In this document: positions 1 through 6,918 of the stretch, piece by piece
Layout: each line of letters starts with the position of its first letter
How positions within the stretch are numbered: the first letter of the stretch is position 1
Source of the DNA: Cyclostephanos tholiformis
Taxonomy: Eukaryota > Bacillariophyta > Thalassiosirophyceae > Thalassiosirales > Thalassiosiraceae
Length of the DNA stretch: 11,918 nucleotides
Assembly: GCA_036939975.1 (NCBI GenBank)
Contig: JALLPB010000978.1
Coordinates: forward strand, 1-11,918
Reading direction: 5' to 3'
Program-made: the position numbers and the translations under genes
The notes under the pieces: model-generated
What the model was told of the DNA's origin: nothing
What the model saw: only the letters and a program-made list of their open reading frames with translations
Database searches by the model: none

Positions 1-2
1 CT

Positions 3-146
3 CAATGCGAGAACATCTGTGGCCTTGTACTAAGGCCTAGACATAGCAGATCGAGACAAACAAGATGGGGATCCACTAAAGAAAAGAGGAAATGTTTCTT
101 ATGCCCCGGCTTCTACGGTAGTTGCAAGAAAAGTTTGCCTGATTGA
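3..146 (+). CDS. 3' end of a Cys-rich coding sequence (partial at left edge)
   Basis: A frame open from the left edge encodes 47 residues and stops at TGA 144-146. It has two Cys near the start (CENIC, C-x3-C), a basic linker and the cluster CFLCPGFYGSC (C-x2-C-x6-C) near the end, an arrangement that would suit a small zinc ribbon. Such Cys-rich tails occur at the C-terminus of some DDE transposases (for example piggyBac-like ones), but I cannot assign a family. The last part (93-121) recurs inverted at 7877-7905, where it also reads CFLCPGFY before a stop. This favours a repeated, transposon-derived sequence over a single-copy host gene. The remainder lies outside the window. Coding status is uncertain. 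Confidence 0.3.
   Translation, partial: QCENICGLVLRPRHSRSRQTRWGSTKEKRKCFLCPGFYGSCKKSLPD
93..121 (+). repeat. Left copy of a 29-bp inverted repeat
   Basis: Reads TGTTTCTTATGCCCCGGCTT and on through CTACGGTAG. The reverse complement occurs at 7877-7905 with one mismatch (position 117, G versus A), 28 of 29 matching. Similarity stops outside these limits, and no target-site duplication is visible. It overlaps the Cys-rich coding fragment at the left edge. Confidence 0.85.
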
Positions 147-252
147 CTAGTTTCAATATTGATTCCTACGTGAAATTTGCCTGACTTACTAGTTGCAAGA
201 AGAGTTTGCCTGATCAACTGCTAGTTTTTGCCTGATTGACTCATGCCTGAAC
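134..252 (+). repeat. Degenerate short direct repeat, unit TTTGCCTGATTGACTAG-like
   Basis: The core TTGCCTGA followed by a variable T/C, A, C, T stretch and usually CTAG appears at about 134-150, 176-192, 204-223 and 227-243, with a short remnant at 244-252. A longer block beginning TAGTTGCAAGAA precedes the first and third cores (119-141 and 190-211), so the unit seems to have been a larger segment duplicated about 71 bp apart. It begins inside the end of the Cys-rich coding fragment and runs past its stop. Confidence 0.6.
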
Positions 253-766
253 TAAAAAAATGCCAATCATCGCTATGTTTGCTACAAAAAGGCAATTTGT
301 GTGATCTCATGGAGTAGACCCCCAACCACCCATTCTTCTTGTTTGCTTTTGTATGATGATACATGCCCACAAATGATTTGAATAGATCCCACTGATGTTG
401 TCATTTCTGTCATCAATGTTGATGTTGATGTCTTTATGACCTCCCAAATGATTTGTATATTTTACATGCTAGAATAGGCAACAGGCAGTGCCAAATTTAC
501 CCATGTGGAATGATGCTACATTTGACTTTTTTCGTAGCAGCCCTTCATTCAACTCAACATCAGTCAGGGGGAGTCAAGCACATGTGGCTGCTTTGTATAT
601 AGAGTTAGAGCGGTGTTTGAAGTAATGAATGTTGAGACAATCTCTTGGTAAGATTAGCAAAAAGCATTGTTTATGCGGTATCGATTATTCAAGAATCTAA
701 CGCACATAATGAACAATAGATAAGAAGTCCCGATGCGGAAAACATGCCTTGTCCGTTCGTCTGCAG
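253..766. other. Non-coding stretch downstream of the SDR gene
   Basis: About 510 bases, AT-rich compared with the genes, with no convincing ORF, RNA gene or complete repeat. It must hold the 3' UTR and polyadenylation region of the minus-strand SDR gene ending at 767. A purine-rich run (GTCAGGGGGAGT, about 564-575) resembles a retroelement polypurine tract, but no LTR was identified next to it, so nothing is called. Confidence 0.5.
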
Positions 767-2911
767 TCATAGCTTAAGCATGTTCAATCGCTTTAACCGC
801 GCGAATAGATCTACAAATGTTTGGCCGAACAAATACCAAGAAAAGATTCCCAGAGTCAAATACACTGGTATCGATACGGCCAGGCTTTGGATGAATGGCT
901 TGATCCTAGGCCTCATTCGTGTCAATCTCATCAGCTCCCTCCCGCCGTGGTACGACTCAAAATATTTCTCTCTGGATCTACGTTTTCTTTCAAGTGCCGT
1001 CTGTTCCTTGACTGCCACGACGAAGCACGTAGCTGCGTCAGCGGACCCATCGGGCCGCAAGCCTTGGGGAGGAATTAGATGCTGGCCGGTCCATCGCATG
1101 GCCCACGTCCAATGATGGGCAGATTGATTCGGAAGCGCTTCCATGTCTCCAGATATGATCGATCCCGAATCGCCGGCATCAACTTGCAATGTGTTTCTCC
1201 GAGACGATGTCTTGGTCATTGCTGTCACAACCGCGAGGTCGGCAACGTCATCCCGTCCAATCAGAGACGGCGAGGGCACCATGCCATCGACGCTAAGTTG
1301 CAGGGAGGTATTATTACGATTCCTCTCCTTGTCAGTCATATCTCCAGGGCGTAGCACGATGGTATCCACGAGTGTACTTTCCTCCATCAGCATTTCCCCC
1401 ATGAGTTCAAATCGTGATACCTGCGACCAGAGTGTGTTCGTGAGACAATTCTTTATCCGGAAGGGACTGCGGCCAACCATCAGGTGACTTATCCTGATGA
1501 ATTTAACGCGATCATTCGAGGATGGGAGTTTGCCATCCTTTGGCAAGGCGACGGCATCCCGCAAGTTGGCGTGATCATGGTTTCTCTCTCTTTGATCTCC
1601 GTGCAAGACGCGATTGCGCTTCTTCCTAAGCCCCGCGGCGATGTCGTTCTCGAATCCCTCCTCCCCATCGTCCTTCTCTCTAGCACGAACTCTTCCCCTG
1701 CTCAATCGTTCCTCCAACATCTCTTTCTCTCTCTCGAATTCTATAATTGCATTCCTTCTGCGTTGCTCTATTTCCGCCCCCTCTAGTATTCTCCTCGTCG
1801 ATAGGTAATTGATGTAATAAGGATGCGTTGGGTCTGCGCACCACCTCCCGACGTCCTCACCCCGAAAGATTCGCAAGACCGGTACGCGCAGGTAATCCGT
1901 CCAAAAATTTGTTAGACGATGTGTGCCCAGGCATGAAATCAGCACCGTCGCCCCCGACATCGCATCGCGCAGGGCGTTGTCATCCATGTCCTCATCCTCC
2001 TCCCGTTCGATCGCATTGCCATCCATGACGTCCGCCGTTGATCCGACGTTGTCGCCCTTGTTGTCACGATCAGCTCGTCGCCAAACCCAGTCTGCCCACC
2101 ATCGGCGCAGCGGTGGAAAATTCTCCTTCCTCCTCTTCTTCTTGGGGCACACGTCCCGTCGTGACACCGCATCCCCCACGACGATTCGCAACCTCGGACC
2201 CGTATCCTCCCTCCCCCTTCCCCCGCCGTCGACTAGATTTCCCACGACGATATCCTCGTCATCGTACATCGCTCTCTCCAGTCTTTCTCTATCCCTAACG
2301 AATGCGACAACGTCAATCTCCTTCCCCGATGATAAAAGCCGACTTAAAACGCGCCGTCCTATCCGGCCTGACGCGCCAAAAACGACGATCCTTGGTCGCG
2401 ACGGTGCAACACTCGGGGAAGATATTTCCCACTGAGTCACGGTAGACGGATCATGACTGTCGATATCAGGCGACGGGAAGAACGCGACGGAGTTTTTTGT
2501 CCATTCGGTCTGAGGCTGTGGCGGCGACAGTTGCGGTTGCATCGGATCGACGTCCCCGTCGACCATGGAAAGATGCGTGGTGATGACCGGGCGGGCATGG
2601 GAAGACGACGACGACGACGAGAAAAATGGTCTCCCCGTGCGCAGTCTAGATGAAAAGTTATCGCCACCACCCGATGCCTCGCGAGGTTGTCGTCCGTCGA
2701 GGACTCCGCTGCCGACTGGCACCTGGCGATGACGATGTCGACGTCGATGACGACGCGGGATACCTCCACCGGCGCCCTCGTCACCGCCCCCACGTATAAT
2801 CAATGGGGAAAGGGCCAGGCAACACGATGACGACCTTGACCATGAGACGTTCAAGGAGGAGGAGGAGGAGAAGAAGAGGAGGAAGAAGTAGTAGTAATAG
2901 TAGATGGGCAT
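767..2911 (-). CDS. Atypical SDR / NmrA-like NAD(P)-binding protein with C-terminal membrane segment
   Basis: An intronless frame of 714 residues from ATG at 2911 (the frame opens one codon earlier at GTG). A Rossmann fold starts near residue 173: RIVVFGASGRIGRR carries the GxxGxxG dinucleotide loop (G179, G182, G185). It is followed by a second strand (DVVAFVRDRERL), an acidic strand (LRIVVGDA), SCLG at about 326-329, FIRISHLMVG at about 471-480, RPGDMTD at about 521-527 and GRDDVADLAV at about 552-561, the usual order in NAD(P)H-binding atypical SDRs. Two highly charged insertions (about 252-318 and 380-465) make it roughly twice the family length. Residues about 674-696 form one hydrophobic segment near the C-terminus. 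The N-terminus (MPIYYYYYFFLLFF) is signal-like but encoded by a trinucleotide repeat. Substrate unknown; organelle or membrane location is inferred. An unseen intron in the low-complexity N-terminal third cannot be excluded. Confidence 0.8.
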   Translation of the reverse strand: MPIYYYYYFFLLFFSSSSSLNVSWSRSSSCCLALSPLIIRGGGDEGAGGGIPRRHRRRHRHRQVPVGSGVLDGRQPREASGGGDNFSSRLRTGRPFFSSSSSSSHARPVITTHLSMVDGDVDPMQPQLSPPQPQTEWTKNSVAFFPSPDIDSHDPSTVTQWEISSPSVAPSRPRIVVFGASGRIGRRVLSRLLSSGKEIDVVAFVRDRERLERAMYDDEDIVVGNLVDGGGRGREDTGPRLRIVVGDAVSRRDVCPKKKRRKENFPPLRRWWADWVWRRADRDNKGDNVGSTADVMDGNAIEREEDEDMDDNALRDAMSGATVLISCLGTHRLTNFWTDYLRVPVLRIFRGEDVGRWCADPTHPYYINYLSTRRILEGAEIEQRRRNAIIEFEREKEMLEERLSRGRVRAREKDDGEEGFENDIAAGLRKKRNRVLHGDQRERNHDHANLRDAVALPKDGKLPSSNDRVKFIRISHLMVGRSPFRIKNCLTNTLWSQVSRFELMGEMLMEESTLVDTIVLRPGDMTDKERNRNNTSLQLSVDGMVPSPSLIGRDDVADLAVVTAMTKTSSRRNTLQVDAGDSGSIISGDMEALPNQSAHHWTWAMRWTGQHLIPPQGLRPDGSADAATCFVVAVKEQTALERKRRSREKYFESYHGGRELMRLTRMRPRIKPFIQSLAVSIPVYLTLGIFSWYLFGQTFVDLFARLKRLNMLKL
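2596..2621 (+). repeat. GAC trinucleotide run inside the SDR gene
   Basis: A short (GAC)n run on the plus strand reads as a polyserine tract (about residues 98-105) in the SDR protein on the minus strand. It lies in the poorly conserved region before the Rossmann fold and is probably a length-variable linker. Confidence 0.6.
2850..2905 (+). repeat. GGA/GAA/GTA trinucleotide tract at the SDR start codon
   Basis: An almost uninterrupted triplet tract (AGG, GGA, GAA, GTA on the plus strand) sits directly after the minus-strand ATG. It encodes the Tyr-Phe-Leu-Ser run that forms the hydrophobic part of the predicted signal-like N-terminus. Length changes in multiples of three would alter the targeting segment without breaking the frame. 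Confidence 0.75.
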
Positions 2912-3259
2912 CACCTAAGTATCGTCAACATCAACGTCGCCCGGACCGGACGGAATCCAGGGAGATTTTTGAGCTCAAAAGATATGGCGGGAGGGGTGAA
3001 ATCACATTCTTGACCGATATCGATAAGTAGGTATTATAAGCAACGCTCCCGCCATTTTTCTTTCGAATTCCTTTTGGTCAAAAATTGTCCCTGCTACAAA
3101 TAAATTGCTCGCCGGGATAAATTGCTCGACAAAATTGAAGAATTTTTAAATATTTTTGATTCCGATTGTCGATTTTGCGAAAAATAGGGGGGCGGGCGCA
3201 CTTTTCCATTCCTATCAGAGTATCGTACTTTTTCGACACGTACCATTATATTATGAAAC
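2912..3259. promoter_or_regulatory. Shared upstream region of the divergent SDR and sulfurtransferase genes
   Basis: The two start codons point away from each other across 348 bases, so this stretch must hold both 5' UTRs and both promoters. It becomes AT-rich in the middle (about 3030-3170). A 12-bp direct repeat ATAAATTGCTCG occurs at 3100-3111 and 3117-3128, 17 bp apart, a plausible paired factor-binding site. TATTATAAG near 3032-3041 is TATA-like but unproven. An ATG at 3253 lies 7 nt before the sulfurtransferase start in another frame, with an ORF running to 3621, so the start site of transcription or leaky scanning matters. Confidence 0.55.
3100..3128 (+). repeat. 12-bp direct repeat in the divergent promoter
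   Basis: ATAAATTGCTCG is present twice, at 3100-3111 and 3117-3128, separated by CCGGG. The 17-bp offset is neither a multiple of 3 nor part of a longer array. It lies about 190 bp from the SDR start and 130 bp from the sulfurtransferase start. Confidence 0.7.
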
Positions 3260-4537
3260 ATGGGGCACATCCTCCCCACCTCCGCCTGCGCCATCACCAT
3301 CCTCCTTTTCGGCGGGTCCATTCGTCATCCTCCCTATTGTCGCGCATTCCACCTGGTCGCACGTTCCCCGCGAACAACGGCTCCGAAAACGACGACGACG
3401 ACGACGAGCCACCGTCATCCCTTGACCACGCCGCACGTCTTCCGCCATCATCTCTACCTCGCCCACCCCTCGATTTTAGATCGTCGGCCCACTTTGAGTC
3501 CACCCATGTCTTCATTATTGTCCTCTATCTCGTCAACAGGAAATCTCGTCGCCGTTCCGGATGCCATCTCTGCCCACGTAAGGTCAAAAAACGACGACGG
3601 AGGCAGGAACATCTTCGTTGACGGGTCGTGGCATATGCCGATGGGCCCATCCCCCCGTAATGCCCGATCGGAATTCATATCCGGACCGCGCGTGCCCGGC
3701 GCCGTCTATTTCGACATCGACGACGTCTCCTCCCCCCATCCATCGTCCCTCCCGCACATGAGGCCGTCGTCGACGATGTTCGCGCGTGCCATGGATAGAA
3801 TGGGAATTTCCCCCGAGGACACGGTGTACGTGTACGCCACCGAGGGATGCGCGTTCGCTCACAGGGCGTATTGGACGTTCGCGTTCGGGGGATATCACGA
3901 TCCGCGCAGGGTCAAGTTGGTCCAGGGAAGCCTGGACGAGTGGGTCCGATGCGGGGGCATGCTTGAACGCGAGGCGATCCTCGAGGGGGACAGGAGGTTA
4001 TTCCGAGTTAGCGAATTGATCGCGAACGACGACGGCCGTCTGCCGCGGTACGTACCGTTCCGGAAGGACTATGGTGGCGCAGGAGATCGATCGGTGGTGG
4101 ACGTGGACGTGGTCCTGGAGGTAGTCGATGGGAGTGCGACCGACGCCTCGACGACAATCGTCGACGCACGAAGCGCCGGGAGGTTTCATGGGAGAGATTC
4201 CGAGCCGAGGCCGGGATTGCGAGGCGGTCACATCCCTGGCTCGATCAACGTGCCCTTCGTTTCGCTGCTGGATCCGACGGACGTTACCAAGTTCAAGCCA
4301 ATGAATGAGGTCAGGGCGATTTTCGTTGAGGCGGGCATCGAGCCGCTGGTGACGGATGGCGATGACGACGCTCGGCCGCGGAGGATCATTTGCACGTGCG
4401 GGAGCGGGGTGACGGCGGCTGCACTTGCTGTGGCGTTGGAAGAGTGCGGATTGCGGGAGAAGGGGGAAATATCCTTATTTGATGGTAGCTGGATTGAGTG
4501 GGGCGGACGAGACGACACGCCCATAGCGACCGATTGA
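3260..4537 (+). CDS. Thiosulfate/3-mercaptopyruvate sulfurtransferase (two rhodanese domains), organelle-targeted
   Basis: A single-exon 425-residue protein. The first, non-catalytic rhodanese domain runs from about 94 to 230 (VDGSWHMP at 120-127, RVPGAVYFDID at 144-153, the VKLVQGSLDEW strand-turn at 218-228). The second covers about 275-420: VDARSAGRFHG at 301-311, RGGHIPGSINVPF at 321-333, catalytic loop CGSGVTA with Cys380, and LFDGSWIEWG at 406-415. CGSGVTA matches the 3-mercaptopyruvate type better than the CRKGVT loop of thiosulfate sulfurtransferases. Such enzymes move sulfur from mercaptopyruvate to a thiol or cyanide acceptor via a Cys persulfide. The first about 90 residues are extra: a hydrophobic segment (10-20), then YCRAFHL, where A-F at 29-30 resembles the diatom plastid cleavage motif. 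Met83 just before the domain could give a shorter form. Shares its upstream region with the SDR gene. Confidence 0.92.
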   Translation: MGHILPTSACAITILLFGGSIRHPPYCRAFHLVARSPRTTAPKTTTTTTSHRHPLTTPHVFRHHLYLAHPSILDRRPTLSPPMSSLLSSISSTGNLVAVPDAISAHVRSKNDDGGRNIFVDGSWHMPMGPSPRNARSEFISGPRVPGAVYFDIDDVSSPHPSSLPHMRPSSTMFARAMDRMGISPEDTVYVYATEGCAFAHRAYWTFAFGGYHDPRRVKLVQGSLDEWVRCGGMLEREAILEGDRRLFRVSELIANDDGRLPRYVPFRKDYGGAGDRSVVDVDVVLEVVDGSATDASTTIVDARSAGRFHGRDSEPRPGLRGGHIPGSINVPFVSLLDPTDVTKFKPMNEVRAIFVEAGIEPLVTDGDDDARPRRIICTCGSGVTAAALAVALEECGLREKGEISLFDGSWIEWGGRDDTPIATD

Positions 4538-5069
4538 TGCGTTATATTAACCTTGTACACATAAAGTTTTAATTGACCCATCTTGGCAAGTCAGGCCATG
4601 CATCGTCAAAGTAACATTGTCGATTGAAGTTTAGCGTAGATGGCCCGCTGTAAATTCTCGTTTATGCGAAGATTGCTGTACCCTGGAATATTAGCGCACC
4701 GACAACCGCATAAATGAAGTTAAAGGAGAGCATTATAACAAGGTCATACAAGTCAATAGCTAGAAGCCGAACAGAGCTGTGTCACCAGCAAGGGGAACTA
4801 TTTCCCTCAAATCCTTGCAGTTATGTTGTAGTATAATTGAAGGAGGTGGTGGGACTGTGCACAACCAGTTAAATATGAAAATATGATATTGTTTAGTAAA
4901 CGGAGACATTTAGTATGCCTTATCCAATATGTATAAGGCTTATTCTTCAATGAAGCGTTGAATACCGAAAGCAACAAACTCTCTAGCAATCCGACGAATG
5001 AATTTGAAGTATCTCACATGATATCGACACGTGCAAAGATGCCATCCTGCGGAGCATACACAAAAATAA
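4538..5069. other. Intergenic region between convergent sulfurtransferase and double-SET genes
   Basis: 532 bases, AT-rich, between two converging stop codons, so it holds both 3' UTRs. Short ORFs here (the longest about 60 codons on the minus strand, 4807-4989) have no recognisable features. I see no tRNA-like or repeat structure. Confidence 0.5.
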
Positions 5070-6546
5070 TCAGCACCTCAAGATGCCACGACAATTCTTC
5101 TCTCCGCAATTGCACTTGAACGTGATCGTGACTTGACTCTCAAGGCCGACGGCCTCGTTGTCCAGTGCCATGTAGTCGCAGGTGATAACCCCTCCACGAC
5201 AAATCGACTTGGTCGCGTACACGACATAATTATCTCTACTGCTGTAAACCTGATGAGCGTTGGGCGAGCAGCTATGCTGCATGAAGCAATCGAATCCGAT
5301 CATCTCCACATAATCGGTCCTGTGTATGAAGTGCTCTTCGATGCTCAGCAGATGGTACACGCCGTCGACCTCGAGGAGACACTCGCTCGGCAGGTCACAA
5401 TCCTTCATTATCCTTTCGATCCGATTTTCGAAGATGACGTCGCCGACCTCGAAGCCGTGCGTGGACACAAGGTATTTCTCCTGACCATCTCCGGAAGTGA
5501 CTATGCCGATGCCATCGGGGAGGCGACTTTGAAAGACCCTGATACTCTCTGAGGCTAAGAACTTCTCCCTGACCTCTGGGTCGCATAGGTGGAGGATGTC
5601 CACCTTTTCACGAAGGGACAATGCTAATTGAAGAAAAGAATGAGGCAAGCGGAGGCGCCATAGAGAAAATTTCAATTTCGCCCCACGGATCCGTATCTGA
5701 TAACTTTTTGATAGTCTCATTGTGTTCTAACTCACCGTGAAATCCAAACATCTTACCCCGACATTTTTCGGAGCCGCACACGCAGATCTCGATGTCCTGG
5801 TCGTCGTAGCTGTAGTCAAAGAGCGCGTAGTCGCAAGTTACCTCGTCTCCCGCTGCTATGTCCCGAATCGCGATGGCGCGATAGTGCGACTCCGTCCTAG
5901 TGCGACGGAGGGGGGGGAAGTGGGCGTTGGCGTTGCACGAGTGATTCATAAACGAGTCCCAGCCGTACACCTGCCGCAGCCTGCTGCTGCCGTCGCCAGC
6001 CACCGGCAAGGGGTGGCCGTCGTCGACGGAGTGGGTTTCGGTGTTGACGCGCGCGTCCAGGAGGCGACGGCGTCCTGCATCCTGGTTCTCAACGTCCTCG
6101 GAGTATATCTTCAACTCGTATCGCTGTTCGTAGGAGGACAGGTCCAACAGCGCGCAGCTCGCAACGTACAGGAGGTCGCCCCGCGTGAAGTCCCTAGTCG
6201 CGATTATCTTCTTGCCCTCGCACGCGTCGTCGACGATGGCGAAGCCACGAGGGACCGTGGAGTGGATGGTCAGCGCCGCCTTCTCCCGCCCGTCGTCGGA
6301 TCCAGTCACTTCTACCTCCAGCATCGGGAGGGTGGACGCCGCGATCGCCGCGGCGGGACGAGCTTTCTTCGGGGCGGGATCGACCGGGGGGCATTCGTTG
6401 GAGCAAGTCCTGACCTTGAGGGCGTATCTCTTGGGCGAGCGCCCCGCGGCGCGGAGGCCATCGTCCTCATTCATCGGATCGCCGACAGCGCGAGATCCTT
6501 GGAATGGCGTCGGGGGGGTCGCCACGGTGGTGCTGGCTGGCGTCAT
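5070..6546 (-). CDS. Tandem double-SET-domain protein, spliced: join(5070..5623, 5736..6546)
   Basis: Two overlapping minus-strand frames join through a GT-AG intron (5624-5735) into one 454-residue protein starting at ATG 6546. SET domain 1 covers about 100-270: MNHSCNAN at 200-207, GDEVTCDY at 233-240 and a post-SET-like C-x-C-x4-C (C255, C257, C262) followed by RGKMFGF. SET domain 2 covers about 295-454: MQHSCSPNAH at 385-394, GGVITCDY at 414-421 and C-x-C-x4-C (C441, C443, C448), ending CRGILRC. SET domains transfer methyl groups from S-adenosylmethionine to protein lysine. In this compact SET family a single domain of about 150-170 residues is usual, so two in a row suggest internal duplication. 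The second has Gln for the motif Asn and lacks the usual Asp-Glu before the T-x-D-Y strand, so it may bind cofactor poorly or act structurally. The first about 95 residues are Pro/Ala-rich and basic, without a clear signal peptide. Target unknown. Confidence 0.82.
5624..5735 (-). other. 112-nt GT-AG intron in the double-SET gene
   Basis: The donor is CACG|GTGAGTTAG at 5735 and the acceptor follows a pyrimidine-rich run, TTCTTTTCTTCAATTAG|CA, ending at 5624. Removing it joins the two frames in phase (G + CA = Ala271), and the post-SET tail of domain 1 continues as GFHALSLREK, the kind of tail seen after CRGK in this family. Without splicing the first frame reads on to a TGA within the second exon (5608-5610). 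Confidence 0.85.
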
Positions 6547-6918
6547 TGTCTTTTTTTGATTGAATATGGGCAGTTAAAAAACAAGAGAGAGAAAAAACTT
6601 CTAACGGGGTAACTTTCCCCGACTAAAAAAATGGTTTTTAGGGTTGTGCTAATTTATATTACGACTCTAGTTAATGAAATAAAAATACGTCTAACAAAAG
6701 TCCTCTAGAAACGGGTCTGTTAAAATACTCAATATCTAGTTGCGACATTTTCATGATACTTACGTACTCCTATTCGTATCTAGGTCGTACCACAAACGCG
6801 ACATCTCCAAGACACATAAATCTGTCTGAGTCCTCTCTGAGATATATGTGTAATATATCGTATGGTACCCTGTTCAAGTACCTAGCATTCGTCGCTGGCG
6901 TGTTACCATACCGACGTC
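6547..6918. promoter_or_regulatory. Shared upstream region of the double-SET and FTR-like genes
   Basis: 372 AT-rich bases between two divergent start codons, so both promoters lie here. A small hairpin is visible at 6605-6621 (CGGGG, 7-nt loop, CCCCG), followed by A- and T-rich stretches. No clear TATA box or repeated site is evident. Confidence 0.5.

Noticed and set aside
564..620. Polypurine tract and possible LTR start near AGGGGGAGT
   Set aside because: No second LTR copy, primer binding site or polyprotein is visible, so a retroelement end cannot be supported.
1923..2435. Plus-strand ORFs of 64-170 codons across the SDR gene
   Set aside because: They are Ser/Pro/Arg-rich mirror frames of a coding region with Rossmann motifs on the other strand.
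3294..3898. Minus-strand ORFs over the sulfurtransferase gene
   Set aside because: Antisense shadows of conserved rhodanese domains, with no recognisable features.
5030..5080. Possible second intron at the end of the double-SET gene (GTGCTGA...CCGCAG)
   Set aside because: It would be only about 30 nt, too short to splice normally, and the protein already ends at a natural position after CRGILRC.
5737..6612. Plus-strand 291-codon ORF opposite the first SET domain
   Set aside because: It is antisense to a clearly conserved SET domain, is rich in Val/Arg from GC-rich complementary codons and shows no family pattern.
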